DNA of 64,000 bases from Lindgomyces ingoldianus (taxonomy: Eukaryota; Ascomycota; Dothideomycetes; Pleosporales; Lindgomycetaceae): positions 1,539,629-1,603,628 of the forward strand of contig NW_022985164.1 in assembly GCF_010093535.1 (NCBI RefSeq). Reading direction: 5' to 3'. This document shows positions 1 through 11,387 of this stretch, piece after piece. Under the pieces are notes generated by a model that saw nothing but the letters and a program-made list of their open reading frames with translations, had not been told where the DNA came from and did not search any database. Made by a program: the position numbers and the translations under genes. Within the stretch, counting starts at the first letter, position 1; every line of letters starts with the position of its first letter.

Positions 1-325
1 ATTCCCTAAGGGGATCAACGAGAGTCAGCCTCCCGTCTCAAAAATCCAACATAAAGATGGTCATTATTTGGATGGAGAGTTGGGGGATTGCATACTTCAT
101 GAACTCAGGCAAGATCAAGACACCGCCAATGGTCCCAATATCGAACCCAAACAGCATACCGCCGAAGCAAGCGGAGCAGGCGAGCAGGAAAACACGCCAT
201 CCATAGATCTGGGGAGGATCTTGCTTCATGGCATCATTCTTGATGATCCTGAAGAGGAATCGTGCTCCAAGCCCGGCCTCCGCCATGGCGTAATTGTTCA
301 TTGTGGATTGCGCAACTGAAGCCAT
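1..325 (-). CDS. MFS sugar transporter, N-terminal part (runs off window)
   Basis: Major facilitator superfamily sugar/quinate-type transporter of the plasma membrane; only the N-terminus is in the window. The start ATG is at 325. Exon 1 (325-96) encodes about 77 residues, a short cytoplasmic leader followed by transmembrane helix 1 with the family signature [17 protein letters not shown] donor GTATGC at 95 and an acceptor TTAG ending at 6 define a 90-nt intron. Removing it reads on as E-F-M-K-E, which is what follows helix 1 in fungal sugar transporters. The gene diverges from the DUF2264 gene at 1637, so the pair may share the 1.3-kb promoter between them. Substrate cannot be assigned from this fragment. 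Confidence 0.85.
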
Positions 326-1636
326 GGTGATGAGGGTTGGGGTTCAATTGCCCCGCTTCTTCGAGGAAATGGTAGGCAAGCAGGCGCGGAGCGTCCTGTT
401 TAGCAACAATGCCGTCAGGGGTGATATGATTTGGACTGCTGGAAGGATTTGTTAGACAATTGGTGTGTTTCGAAGGAAGATGTTGAAAGTCGCCGGCAGA
501 GCTCAGAAATGCCCACTGTTGACGTATAATCGGAATGCCCCACAGGACGATATCGGTGACAGCTCTACCTACATATATTTGGCTTGCTGAATAACAAGAA
601 ACCGAATACTTAAAGCAAAGACTTGCGTTCAAGAAAGAAAGGAACCAGAACAGTGGAAATCTCTCACTTACCAGAATCTCGAAGTCGTAAACGAGAAACA
701 GCCGCCTGATCAAAGGGAAAACCACGCGCACCTAGGTCCGATTGATTGAGTTTCCGTACCGGGCCTGTATATAGATGAACATGCTGGCCTAGCCCTGGTC
801 CTAGCTCGTCCTCTCCTCACCTCACTTGGGCACACCGCAAGCTGCAAGCGACGGCAGCCATCGCCGCGGTTCCACCTCCATACCCCATCCAACACTAACA
901 CAACCCCAATTCCGGGTTCGCGTTGATCACCATTCAGGCCAAGACCGAGCATTGTCGTTCATCCATCGAATGAGGTCGCAGACGCTCTCCTTCTAGAATG
1001 CTGGGGCTGTTGGCGCGGGCGCAAACACTACGGCTTAATTTGTGGGAAAATGGTCGACATGGCTTGATGCCAAGAGAGGAATAGTTCTTCCATCATGGCG
1101 GTGGCGGCCGTGGCATGCTTGTTGTGTCACCATCTCATCTCTTCTCCCTTGCCTCTCCTCCACATGTTGGAGCGGCCCCGGACCGAGTCTGGTAAGAAGT
1201 GGGAGGTGGAGGCTGGGGAAATGTCGTTGGATAACGGCGCACTTTACTGCAACGAGTTAGGGCGAAGATGGGCTACGGTTGATTGCATTTATCCGTGGTT
1301 GGCTACTTCGGAGGAGAGGATGGGCCCACTAGCCACTGATAGATGGCCGAAATGTATGTAAATAAACGCAGGTTGATTAGAATCAATCGAGGCAAAAGAG
1401 CGTCAAGCTGCTGCCATATTTTGCCAATTGACGGTCCTGCATAGCAACTAAGTTTATAGAGAGGACCGTACGTGGCGAGTGAGGACCAAAAAGCCACTTC
1501 ATCTGATCATCGATCTTCAATACGAATTCGAGCTCTTGCTGTGAGAACAGAGCAGTCTGTCACACATCTATCAGCCATCCACGATCCACGGGACAATTAT
1601 TCCACCAGCCCAGGAATCACGAGGGTTTTGGAAGGA
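326..1636. other. Divergent intergenic region
   Basis: This is the bidirectional promoter region between the MFS transporter and the DUF2264 gene. Short open frames occur on both strands but none resembles a protein family or starts in a convincing context. I see no repeat or RNA gene in it. Confidence 0.6.
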
Positions 1637-3706
1637 ATGACAGCGGCCACCGCCAACGCCAACCGCGCGTTCCCTCTCCATCCTTTCTCCACGAATCCAC
1701 TGCTCACAAGAGACGATGTTGTTGCAGCTGTCGCTTCTCTGCTCGACCCTCTTGCGGGCGGCGACTCCCCCCTCCACTCCATGGTAAAAGTAGGCTGCAC
1801 TGGAACACGCTTCGACGAAACCGCCGCCCAAGTCGAAGGCTATGCACGTCCACTCTGGGGTCTTGCACCTCTTCTCGCAGGCGGTAGCAAGTATGCAGGA
1901 ACAGATCGATTCGTGCAAGGCCTAGTGGCAGGTACTGATCCAGAAAGTGAAGAGTTCTGGGGGTATATGGAAGATCAAGATCAGAGGATGGTGGAAGCAT
2001 GTCCAATTGGATACACGCTTGCGATTGCGCATCAAGATTTCTGGGATCCATTAACAGACAAGCAGAAGAAGAATATCGAGACCTGGCTGGGCAGTATGAA
2101 TGACAAGGATATGCCGAATACGAATTGGTACAGTGCACTCTCCATACTCCAGTCAATACACATGCACATGCACATGCACATACACATTCAATTCCCAAAA
2201 TTCGAACTCCAAGATTGCAAAACGTGATATTGAGACCTGCGTAGGCTCTGGTTCCGCGTCTTTGCCAATCTCGGACTCGCCAAAAACGGCGCTACATGGT
2301 CGAAATCACGTCTTGAGGCCGATATCAAGCAGCTCAATACTTTCTATCGCGGGGATGGCTGGTCAAATGACGGTCCCGAAGGATATCGTCAAATGGACTA
2401 CTACTCTGGGTCATTTGCTATCCACTATCTCCAGTTGTTGTACTCAAAGCTCGCCGCAGAGACCGATCCCACGCAGGCAGAAGAGTACAAGAACCGAGCT
2501 CGGATGTACGCTCTGGACTTCTGCCACTACTTTGACCCCGAAGGCCGAGCCATCACATTTGGCCGCTCCCTGACATACCGCTGGGCGATGGTGGCATTCT
2601 GGGGTTCAGTGGCCTTTGCAGATGTCGAGCTCCCTGCACCTCTATCCTGGGGCGTAGTACGGGGAATCTGGCTCCGGAACCTTCGATGGTGGACATCGCA
2701 GAAGGACATCTTTCAATCCAACGGCATGCTCAGCATCGGCTACTCTTACCCCAACACCTATCTCGCCGAGAACTACAACTCTCCCGGCTCCCCCTACTGG
2801 TGCATGCTGGCATTCGCTCCACTCGCACTCCCAGAAACCCATCCTTTCTGGGCCTCGAAAGAAGAGCTTCACCCCTTCGCCGACCAGCGTGTCTGCAAAC
2901 CACTCCCCCATCCCCGACACATCGTCGTCCGAAGCGGCGGGCACACATTCCTGCTCTCTAGCGGGCAGTCCTGCCACTACGCGCTCAAAGCCACACAAGC
3001 CAAATACGGGAAATTCGCATACAGCTCCGCCTTCGCATACTCGGTACCCACAGGATCCTACACGTTAGAACAATACGTCCCTGAATCCTCGCTCGCGCTG
3101 TCCGACGATGAAGGGGAGATCTGGAAAATGCGACGCGCCCACAACGGCGATTCTGAGATTGAGAACCACGACGGCGTTCCTGTGCTCGTGTCCAGCATGA
3201 AGCCGTGGAAGGATGTGGATGTGCTGACGTACCTGGTCCCGCCGGCTGAAGACACTCCGAATTGGCATCTGCGCGTCCATCGGATCAGGACTGGGCGAGA
3301 TCTCATGACTGCGGAGGGAGCATTTGCTGTCTGCGGTATCCGGGAATCTGACGGAAAGATCTTGGCTGAGCTGAATGAATCTATTTCTGAAGGTGGAAAA
3401 GTAGATTCGTCAAGTGCGTTTGTGGCGTCCAGGTCTGGCGCTGTGGGAATCGCCGAATTGAACCTTGGCGAGAGGACAGGAAGCATTCTACTGGCAGACG
3501 CGAATTCGAATCTGGTCGAGGCGAGAAGTGTTCTTCCTACCATCCATGCAGATTTGCTAGCGGGTGATGAGGCATGGTTTGCTACGGCCGTCTTCGCCAT
3601 GCCTTCGAGCGTTGAGGGTTGGAAGGAGAAGTGGAAAGCTGGATGGGAGAAGAAGCCTGGTATCCCGAAATGGCTTCTTGATAGGATTTCCGGAAGATGG
3701 GATTGA
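1637..3706 (+). CDS. DUF2264 family protein
   Basis: Predicted 650-residue cytosolic protein of the DUF2264 family, whose biochemical role I cannot name with certainty; the fold is thought to be an alpha/alpha-toroid like carbohydrate-active enzymes. Exons are 1637-2127 and 2245-3706. The 117-nt intron joins codon TG|G to give the family motif [17 protein letters not shown]. Other family blocks are [19 protein letters not shown], the GRSLTYRW stretch and the SPYWCMLAF stretch. Codons upstream of 1637 are open but lack an ATG, so I start at the first ATG (followed by the [11 protein letters not shown] region). No signal peptide is seen. The divergent sugar transporter suggests, by inference only, a role in carbohydrate use. 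Confidence 0.88.
2158..2187. repeat. CATGCA hexamer microsatellite in intron
   Basis: About three to four tandem copies of a CACATG/CATGCA unit lie inside the single intron of the DUF2264 gene. The repeat is outside coding sequence and should not change the protein. Confidence 0.8.
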
Positions 3707-4075
3707 GGGTAGGGAAGGGACCCAAAAGTTTTTGAACGGATGAATAGATTGCCGCCATCACAGATGCACCGCTTAATAGGAGTCAATCATAAGGACTGCA
3801 CCAGGACGCTAGATGCTACAGTGTTGGTATTTAATATTCCTGGTCACGTTACCCGTACACAAGCCGCCCAAAGCCGTGCTCTCACGCAGAATCTGCCCCT
3901 TTTGGTGACGCCAATGTGAAGACCATCAAGCCCATATGCTATGTTTTTGTTTTTTGTTTTTTGTTTTTGTTGTTGTTATTGTAGTGGTTTCACTGTGATG
4001 GAATTTGCCCTAGAGTTGCCCACCCCTAATCTCCATAGTGTATAGGGATGCATCGTCCATGATTGCTCATGTCGT
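3707..4075. other. Convergent 3' intergenic region with T-rich tract
   Basis: The region lies between the 3' ends of the DUF2264 gene and the RPEL gene. It contains a low-complexity T-rich tract of TTTTTG units at about 3942-3981. No gene is visible. Confidence 0.6.
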
Positions 4076-4683
4076 CTAGACGTCCTTGATGGGATTCTCG
4101 TCCTCCTCGAGAATGCCCTTTTTGATAAGCTCGGTTGGTGAAGGTCGATGCTGCAAGCCTTTTTCAAGACTATCAGCTCGCATGTGGCGCTCGAGTTCTT
4201 TCTGGTGGCCCTGCAGCGCAGGGGCGGCAGAGGAGTCAGGGAGGATGTTGCCTGAGAAACGATGGGTTAGCTCGGTACATTGACGGCGGGGAGAACTCAC
4301 GCTCGACCAAAGTCTCGCGATCCGGACGGTGCGCCAATCCCTTCTTCAAGTTATCCGTCGCACGCTGGCGCTCCAGCTCGAGAGCTTTCGACTGCAGTGC
4401 CCTAAATGCTCATATGTATTAGTAAATAAGCTGGTCACGAGCTTCACCAGCTCTCTCTTTACGCCGGGACGTACGGAGCAGCATTTGTATCCAAAAGGAT
4501 GTGTCTGTTCTTCAGGTCTTGTGCTTCGGGTCGGTGTTGCAAATGTCTGTTTCTCTATTAGACGTCTATTATTGTTGCATGTTACGAGGTTGAAACATAC
4601 TTCTCCAAGCTGTTGCGGCGTTCGATGCCTTGGCGGACGGGGGAGATGGGAGTCTCATCGATGGGGCGTGGCTCTGTGGTCAT
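4076..4683 (-). CDS. RPEL repeat protein
   Basis: Small soluble protein of 143 residues made almost entirely of three RPEL repeats, the motif that in animal MRTF and Phactr proteins binds monomeric actin. Exons (minus strand) are 4683-4601, 4546-4475, 4401-4301 and 4251-4076, with introns of 54, 73 and 49 nt. The repeats read LEKHLQHRPEAQDLKNRHIL, then LKKGLAHRPDRETLVERNIL, then LEKGLQHRPSPTELIKKGIL. Each is followed by an acidic or Ala/Pro linker such as LPDSSAAPALQ. The introns fall near repeat boundaries. Fungal homologues are annotated simply as RPEL repeat proteins. Actin binding here is inferred from the motif. Confidence 0.9.
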
Positions 4684-5122
4684 GTTGACTGTTCGCTTGC
4701 AAGATCCGTGTGTTTTGTTTGATTGTAAAGGAGAGAAGAAAAGTAGAGGTTGAGGTGAGCAATGTACTTGTGGTGTGGCTGCGCAGCTGGCTTGTTTGGT
4801 TGCCCCGCATCGCTCGACCTTGATCCCTGCAAACGGGTGACCAGGACAACCATCACGAGATGCTATCACTCCAGAGCAGCCAGACTCTGGTCTTGTCCGT
4901 TGGTGTCATGAGATTTGGATGCTAACCTACGACAATGCCGTTTACTTTACAGAATCGATGCATGAAAATATGCCATTTTTGATGCCCCCTTGCCGTCCAA
5001 ACCCTTGACAGAACACTGAGAGAAACGCCAACCCATCACCACCATCCACGACCTTATCCACATCTTCATCCCCATGCCCGCTCCACTCACGTAGTACTCA
5101 AGCCCCAGAAGGAATAGCTGCA
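4684..5122. other. Intergenic region
   Basis: Promoter side of the RPEL gene and 3' flank of the small secreted protein gene. I see no gene or repeat here. Confidence 0.5.
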
Positions 5123-5563
5123 TTACGCCGTGGGAACTGGAATGTGGACTGGCCGCGTCTTACATGCTGTGACAGTCTCTCGAGCAACACCTGGGATCGT
5201 CGTAGTAGTTTGGCAAGGCTACAAGAAGTTAGTCTTATCCAGGGGATCATAGAAGAATGGACACCAAGGCAATAGAATGAGGCAGGTGGCTTACAAGCCC
5301 AAGCCCAAAGAATTTTGTCTGCAGCGTGCAGCCCCCGCAGTCAGTGTATTCAGTCTTGGTCTTAGTTTGCTCGTAGAATGTGCAGTCAACTTCGAATGAT
5401 GGCTGTTTCATGATGTTGATTGTGCAGGTTGGCTCTGGAGGTGGGACGATTGGCGAAGAGAGCCTGGTTGATGTTAGATTTGAATGTACATGATTGAGAC
5501 TTCCATGGTACGAACACTGCACGCAACAGCGCCGCGAAGGCTATCATCTGTGTGGATTTCATG
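5123..5563 (-). CDS. Small secreted cysteine-containing protein
   Basis: Likely secreted protein of roughly 90-100 residues of unknown function. The last two exons are clear: one reads PTCTINIMKQPSFEVDCTFY and then EYTDCGGCTLQTKFFGLGL, ending at donor GTAAGC (5294). After a 76-nt intron, the last exon (5218-5123) reads PCQTTTTIPGVARETVTAC and then KTRPVHIPVPTA. The spaced Cys pattern and CGGC motif match a family of short fungal secreted proteins. A hydrophobic start (MKSTQMIAFAALL, ATG at 5563) would be the signal peptide, but the first splice junction is ambiguous. Candidate joins are C|GTGCAG to CCAG|AGCC, or a codon-boundary join ending just before CCAACC. The C-terminus is well supported and the N-terminus is not. 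Confidence 0.6.
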
Positions 5564-6996
5564 GCGAGAAGAAGGAGGGATAGGATGGTATGAGGTAGTT
5601 GATTCGTTCCAGCGCTAGCGATATTGAGTCGTGGTTTGCAAGCGTGTTGATAGTGGTTGGAAGAGCTTTGGAACGCTGTGCTGGTAGTCTCGAGGGTTGA
5701 CTCTGTTGAGAACAAGTCTTGCAGGCTTCAACAAGAAGGAAGTGACAAGTAAGACCAGTTTTGTCAAGAAGAGAAATCGTGAGTAGTCCTTGCTCTTGGT
5801 AGAAGCCACCAGAAGATTCATTCCAGCCTTCATATATAGACACGATCCATGTCACGCAACGGCACGACACCAGGCGCACAGATGCCCTGTTTTACCCATC
5901 CCTCTCCCTTCTCTCACCTTCTGCTCCCTTAGTTTACGAACCGCGCCATGGGGTGCGATCCAACAACCCCATCATTTGGCATATGGGCTCGGAAACTGAG
6001 CGCGGCTTACCCGGTCCTGGCGAGAGGACAAAAGCGACGCTTACACGAGGAGACAAGCTTTCCAGAACAGAGACTAAAACCTGGGGCCGCGTAGCGTGCG
6101 TCTGTGCCTAGGGAAAAGATAAATGAGAAAGTCTAGAATTAGGGCCGTCCATATTGAAAAATAAATGAATGAACGGATCAAATGAGAATGGGAAAACTTT
6201 GGCGTGGCACAGGACCGAGAGCGGATATGAGAACAGACCACAAAGGATGCATGGGAGGAAATAGCCAACACGAGAGCGAACGCCTGTAGTCAGTCAGACA
6301 GTGCTTTGTTGGTTGTCAAATGCGCGTTTACTGTTGACAGAAAGAAGGACGCCGGCCAAGGAGCGAATGGTGAAGAAGATGAGATTCAAACACGAGGATG
6401 AAATGGCAAGCGAATCCATGTGTTCCGATTTCGCAACCCAGGTAATCCGACCCAGCTTCACACCCTGGTCAATGACTTTATCCTTTAGGCCTCCATACGA
6501 CGACTGTTGCTTCCCACTACATGTTTTCAGTGCCGTTCCTGCATGTTGACAATACAATGGAACATGACACACGAACATAATTTATGGCAACAATCCTTGT
6601 CTTAGATTATCCCTCGATTCTAGCATCATGTCAAAGATTTTGCATTTGCTTTCTTGATGTTGCATTGTGGGTGCCAACATGAATTTCACATTCCTGCTAA
6701 CATGTTGCAGCGTTCGGTCAGTCAAATATAGTTAATATTCACTACAGCGAAAGTCTTTCGGAAAAGAGTGTCCAATTATTATCCTCCATGAGCTTTTAGA
6801 CGGAACAATGTCTATCACCGCACCAAATTAGAAGGGGGGATTTGTTCAAAAGCACCTTTCAAGCCCTTTCAACGCCATCCAGGGGGGAAAGGATGATACA
6901 AAAATTGGTGAAGGATAGTAGAGACTTCGAGCACTTTTTCCGCCTTGTTTGTTCCCAATTTATGCCGCCATCTCGACTGTTTCAATTCTGGGCGAT
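5564..6996. other. Intergenic region, no gene seen
   Basis: This is the promoter side of the small secreted protein gene and the 3' flank of the opsin gene. Open frames are short, overlap on both strands and match nothing I recognise. Confidence 0.5.
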
Positions 6997-8017
6997 TTAC
7001 GCTCCATCATCGTCAAGACGAAGTGAGCCCTCTCGGTCTAGGCCGCTTGACCAGAAGCCTTTCAAGTCAATATTAGTCTCTGGCATCTTTGCATGAGTGA
7101 AGAGGAGCCAGAGACCGAATATGGGCTTTGCGAGGACGTCTAGGACAGCGTATGCAATGATCTCGGCGTCGACAGACATCTTCCTGGAACCGTCTGCGAT
7201 GCCCCAAACACTGCGTTTGTTAGTAGGGAAAGAGTACATATTGGAGGCTGCACTTACATTGGGTAAGCAGTCCAGACAACTATGGTGAATCCGGCAATAG
7301 CGAAGAAGAATGAGGCGACCTTTTGACTCTTGGCTGCAGCCTGAGCTCGTCCGTTGATAGCAAGATGCCAGATGACCACTAGGTAGGCAATGCATGCGAT
7401 AGCGTACCAGCCCCACTTTTGAGGAGTTCCCTCCGAGCCAAGTGCAGCGAAGAGGCCGGTCAAGATCATGATGATGTCTGCAACGACCGCCATTAGGATG
7501 TGTGCTCCACTGAGACCAGCCAACAAGCTTAGGTCAAGGAGGAGAAGAGGTGTCGTCAAGCTCCAGTCGACATAACGCGCCCAGAACACTTGGCGGTATA
7601 TATCATCATATGTGTCTGGAACGTGGTTGTGGGAGTGGCGGACTCGAATGTGCTTGTACGACACTCCATGACCAGTGGCCATTGCGAAGTAAGAGATGGC
7701 AGCAAAGGTAGTAATGAGAGTCGTGATGACGTGGTAAAGCCGCTTAGACTATAAACATGTCAACTGCTGTCAAGTTATAGGGAAATGGATGAAGCACGTA
7801 CCACAGGAACCCTCCATGACATGGCAGCAAAAACAGCTGAAGCAATGACCATGATCACAAAGACCACCCAGAGCGTGGTCTTGCCATCGTGGTGGGCATG
7901 TTGATACTCCGGGAGATCGGGCACAACACTTGGGATGGGAGCAACTTTGGTGGGGGAAGCTGTTGGCAAGAGTTGCCTGCTGGTCTTCATCAAGATTTCG
8001 ACGGGATCAACGATCAT
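6997..8017 (-). CDS. Bacteriorhodopsin-like opsin, predicted light-driven proton pump
   Basis: Seven-helix microbial-type rhodopsin of 306 residues. Exons are 8017-7802, 7748-7258 and 7210-6997, with introns of 53 and 47 nt. The helix C motif RYVDWSLTTPLLLLDL carries Asp133 and Asp144, matching the proton acceptor (D85) and donor (D96) of bacteriorhodopsin. Helix G carries VLDVLAKP with Asp260 and the retinal-binding Lys264 (D212 and K216). Glu252 and Asp242 sit where the proton-release pair (E204/E194) lies. An Asp in VVADIIMILTG matches D115. These residues place it with the proton-pumping Leptosphaeria-rhodopsin/CarO type, not with the Lys-less opsin-related chaperones. It is expected in a membrane with retinal; I see no carotenoid gene nearby. 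The N-terminal ~45 residues are a non-membrane leader. Confidence 0.95.
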
Positions 8018-9760
8018 TTTGATGAATTTTACGTTGTTGGCTATGATGAAGAAGGTTAAGGGCGAGGAATTGACTGAAGAAGCAGAGAGAAACTGGTTTA
8101 TAAGGAGTAGCTGCAGGCAGCTGCTAAGAGACGTAATTTCCAGTCACAAGATTCGAGGCGCGATGAACGTATCCCTAAGCTTACCCTGGACAAGCTTGGT
8201 TGAAGTAGCGGGGTCAATATCAATTACATCATCTGTTGCCTCTTTATCCCTCTTCAATAGCCTCGTGCTACTTCAATTGGACGGCTGCAATGCGCTAGGA
8301 GCTCCTCTGATGACGAGGGGCTTGCGATCGAGTTTCGTCAGAACGCGAGAAGAAAAGGAGTCATGACGGGTCTTGTATTCTCGTTAGTAGCCCGAGCTGT
8401 CGACGCCCTCAGAATTTGCAGCATCCACTCCACATGAAGGAATTGAAGAGAAAAAAAAGATCAAGTTCGAGAGATAGCGATGTCCACTTTTCCATGGACC
8501 TGGCAGAATTCCATCATCATGCGGCACATGACGAACGCCGATCGAATGCACCACACACTTCCCGCTAACTGGCTCGACTCGAGTCTTGCCAAATCCTGGA
8601 ATACAGCAGATTAACGCCTATTCCAGAACATAAACAGGGGACGATCTGATCTGTTTCGCTCGTTGCTAGACTTCAGGACGCAATCATGAGAGTGAAGCCT
8701 TCTGCCATAAATCGGAGTCCGGGACCACCGTATGTGCCCACCACATTTCAAACCTGGACACCCGGAGTATCAATAATCCGGTCGCATGTGTGTGGCCATT
8801 TGGATTCTATGGGGAGTTCAACCCCTGCTGCTGGAAAATGAGAAATCGGATCAGACGAAGAAAAATAACAGCGATCGAACCGTCGACGCCCGGGTGCAGC
8901 CGTCTTCGTTCCGAAACGCTGCAGGAGGCTAGATTGATAAAGAGTGGATGCATCCTATGTCTTCCAAGCACCGCAGGGTATCTGCTCACTCCGAGGGTCG
9001 GTTTTTCGCTCGACGGCACAGAAAAGAGCTTGGGAGTTAATGATTTCGTAGAGAAGGGATAGCGAGGATGAGAGAAACAGCAGGAAGTCTCAGGGTTTGG
9101 GTTTTCTGCTTATCGCTCGTAAAAGAATGCCACTGATTCCAAAAGAAAGTCCTCTCAGGCTTCGACGCACGGTGCAGGAGATTCTTGGCGCTGCCAGATC
9201 CAGCAGGACTTTATCCATGGTTGTCTTCCGCACTCGAGGCCACAATCGAAGCAGCGTCAGCTTTCCAGGAGAAATTCGCGAGTTGAATTGTTAACATGCA
9301 TTGCCGTATCAAAGCTTTTGCGCAACATTTTGAGTACCGGCGTCAACTCCGCCGGAAACAGCGGCGTCTCGCCAATAAGCCTGCTGTCCATCACAGTACT
9401 CTCGGAATCCATGCCTCAGCCCTCGTTTGCGCCCTCCACCCAGCTCACGGAGTCCTTCTTGAGGGTGTCCATCAAGTACTCTCGATTACGCATCTCGATG
9501 CAATAAGAAGAAGCTCACTCGCCCCTTCGCCCTGGTTCCCCAAGCCCGAACCTGCACCCGACCCAGCGCTCCTACTCATTTAGTTCACCTGTCACCCACA
9601 CTGTTGCGGGACAGCAGACTCGCAATCGCAGTGTCATACCCGGCTGGGCATTACAACTTCTCAGCGGCTATCTTCTCCTCAAAGACCATTTCCAATCAAG
9701 GCTTTGCCTTCCCTGTCACCCTGTTATAGCATACGGCACCACCAGGATATTCCGGCGGCA
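8018..9760. other. Divergent intergenic region between opsin and ZIP genes
   Basis: A 1.7-kb region holding the promoters of the leftward opsin and rightward zinc transporter. Several short open frames exist but none has recognisable protein character. I could not identify a certain regulatory motif by eye. Confidence 0.5.
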
Positions 9761-11002
9761 ATGGTCCTGCCCTTGGACTTGGCACATCTCCTTGTGCGGC
9801 AACATGACGGAACTGAAGAACCGTCCCCAGTGAACTGTGAAACTGGCAACGGCTACGATGGGCGGATGGGAGTACGTATCTCCGCAGTGTTTGTCATTTT
9901 GGTCGGCTCTATGCTCGGTGAATTTGTAGTGTCCCTCGACTCTAAATATATCCTGATCTTGTTTAGGCGCCATGTTTCCAGTCTACGCGAGAAGACACAG
10001 TGGACTGGGAGTTCCCGACTGGGCGTTCTTCGTCGCTAAGTATTTTGGTTCCGGTGTTATTATCGCCACGGCTTTCATACATGTCAGTAGCGAGTCCTAC
10101 CCTTGCCACACATCTGTCTTACACATTCACAGTTGCTCGCGCCCGCTAATGAGGCCCTCGGTAATGGGTGTCTCACAGGTGCCATTACAGAGTACCCCTG
10201 GGTGGAGGGCATTGCTTTGATGACGATCATGCTCATGTTCTTCCTTGAACTCATGACAATGCGCTACGGGAACTTTGGCGGCGAACACTCACACTCACAC
10301 GGCCACTCCCATCCCTCAGCTTTACCCCAGGGCAGTAACAGCGATGACATCAGTCTCAATTCGCCCAAAAAGTATGAGACCCGTGGAGAGAGTCCTGGTC
10401 ACGGCCACCATCATACTCCTGGCGAAGATCACCTAGGCCACGCCAGAGAGCACACTGACAATGCCATTGTCAACCCTGACTGGCTGGAACATGGCATTGT
10501 TCCAGAGACATACGCTGCTCAAATCACAGCCATCTTCATCCTCGAATTTGGCGTCATTTTTCACTCCATCTTCGTCGGCCTCACACTTGCCGTCGCTGGC
10601 TCTGAGTTCGTAACCCTCTACATTGTCCTCGTCTTTCACCAGACCTTTGAAGGCCTCGGTCTCGGATCAAGACTTGCCACTGTCCCGTGGCCCAAGTCTA
10701 AGAGATGGACACCTTATATCCTCGGCTTCGCATACGGTATCTCGACTCCCATCGCCATCGCAATAGGCCTCGGCGTCCGCAACACCTATCCTCCAGAATC
10801 AGCAACAACGCTTATCGTAAATGGAGTCTTCGACTCCATCAGCGCGGGTATTCTAATCTATACTGGACTCGTGGAGCTTATGGCCCATGAGTTCATGTTC
10901 AGCCCCTATATGCAAAAGGGTCCAATAGGCAGGTTACTCAGCGCTTTTGTGCTTATGTGTCTTGGTGCCGGGCTCATGGCTCTTCTTGGTAAATGGGCAT
11001 GA
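9761..11002 (+). CDS. ZIP family zinc/iron transporter
   Basis: Plasma-membrane ZIP transporter of 380 residues, close to fungal Zrt1/Zrt2, expected to import Zn(II) (possibly Fe). Exons are 9761-9917, 9967-10082 and 10133-11002, with introns of 49 and 50 nt. The N-terminus carries the Cys-containing CETGNGYDGRMGVRISA block. Transmembrane segments follow with the family string VPDWAFFVAKYFGSGVIIAT. The cytoplasmic loop is His-rich (HSHSHGHSH and GHGHHHTPGEDH), the usual metal-binding loop. The later helices contain HSIFVGLTLAV and VFHQTFEGLGLGSRL, where His and Glu of the binuclear metal site lie. The start was chosen as the first ATG; the frame is open further upstream without ATG. Confidence 0.95.
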
Positions 11003-11387
11003 TATTCGATATACCTATGACTAACTTTTACCATGGATAGTTGTCTGGCTATGATGGATATGTTCTTTTAGTGACTATTTGCGCTTTATAGTATTTCTAA
11101 TGGTGTTGAAATAGAGGGAAATTGGAATCCTTGGGACTCTGGGGATGGATGGGTTGGGTAAGATGGAATACGGTTCGTGCGATATACCTCTTATGAAATG
11201 CAAGAAAATTTCCTCCGACAGCCATGTTGTGTTATCATGTGATCGGACTTCACTGCGGCGAATAAACGCATGCCACAGCACATAGCCAGGGTGTAGTCAA
11301 TCCATACCAGAATCAACGAGGATACTAAGAGGATACTGACTGCTACCTTAAATCAACCCAATTTCAAGACCCTATATACACATCCAT
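11003..11387. other. Convergent 3' intergenic region
   Basis: The region lies between the 3' ends of the ZIP gene and the SRPBCC-like gene. No gene or repeat is visible. Confidence 0.5.
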
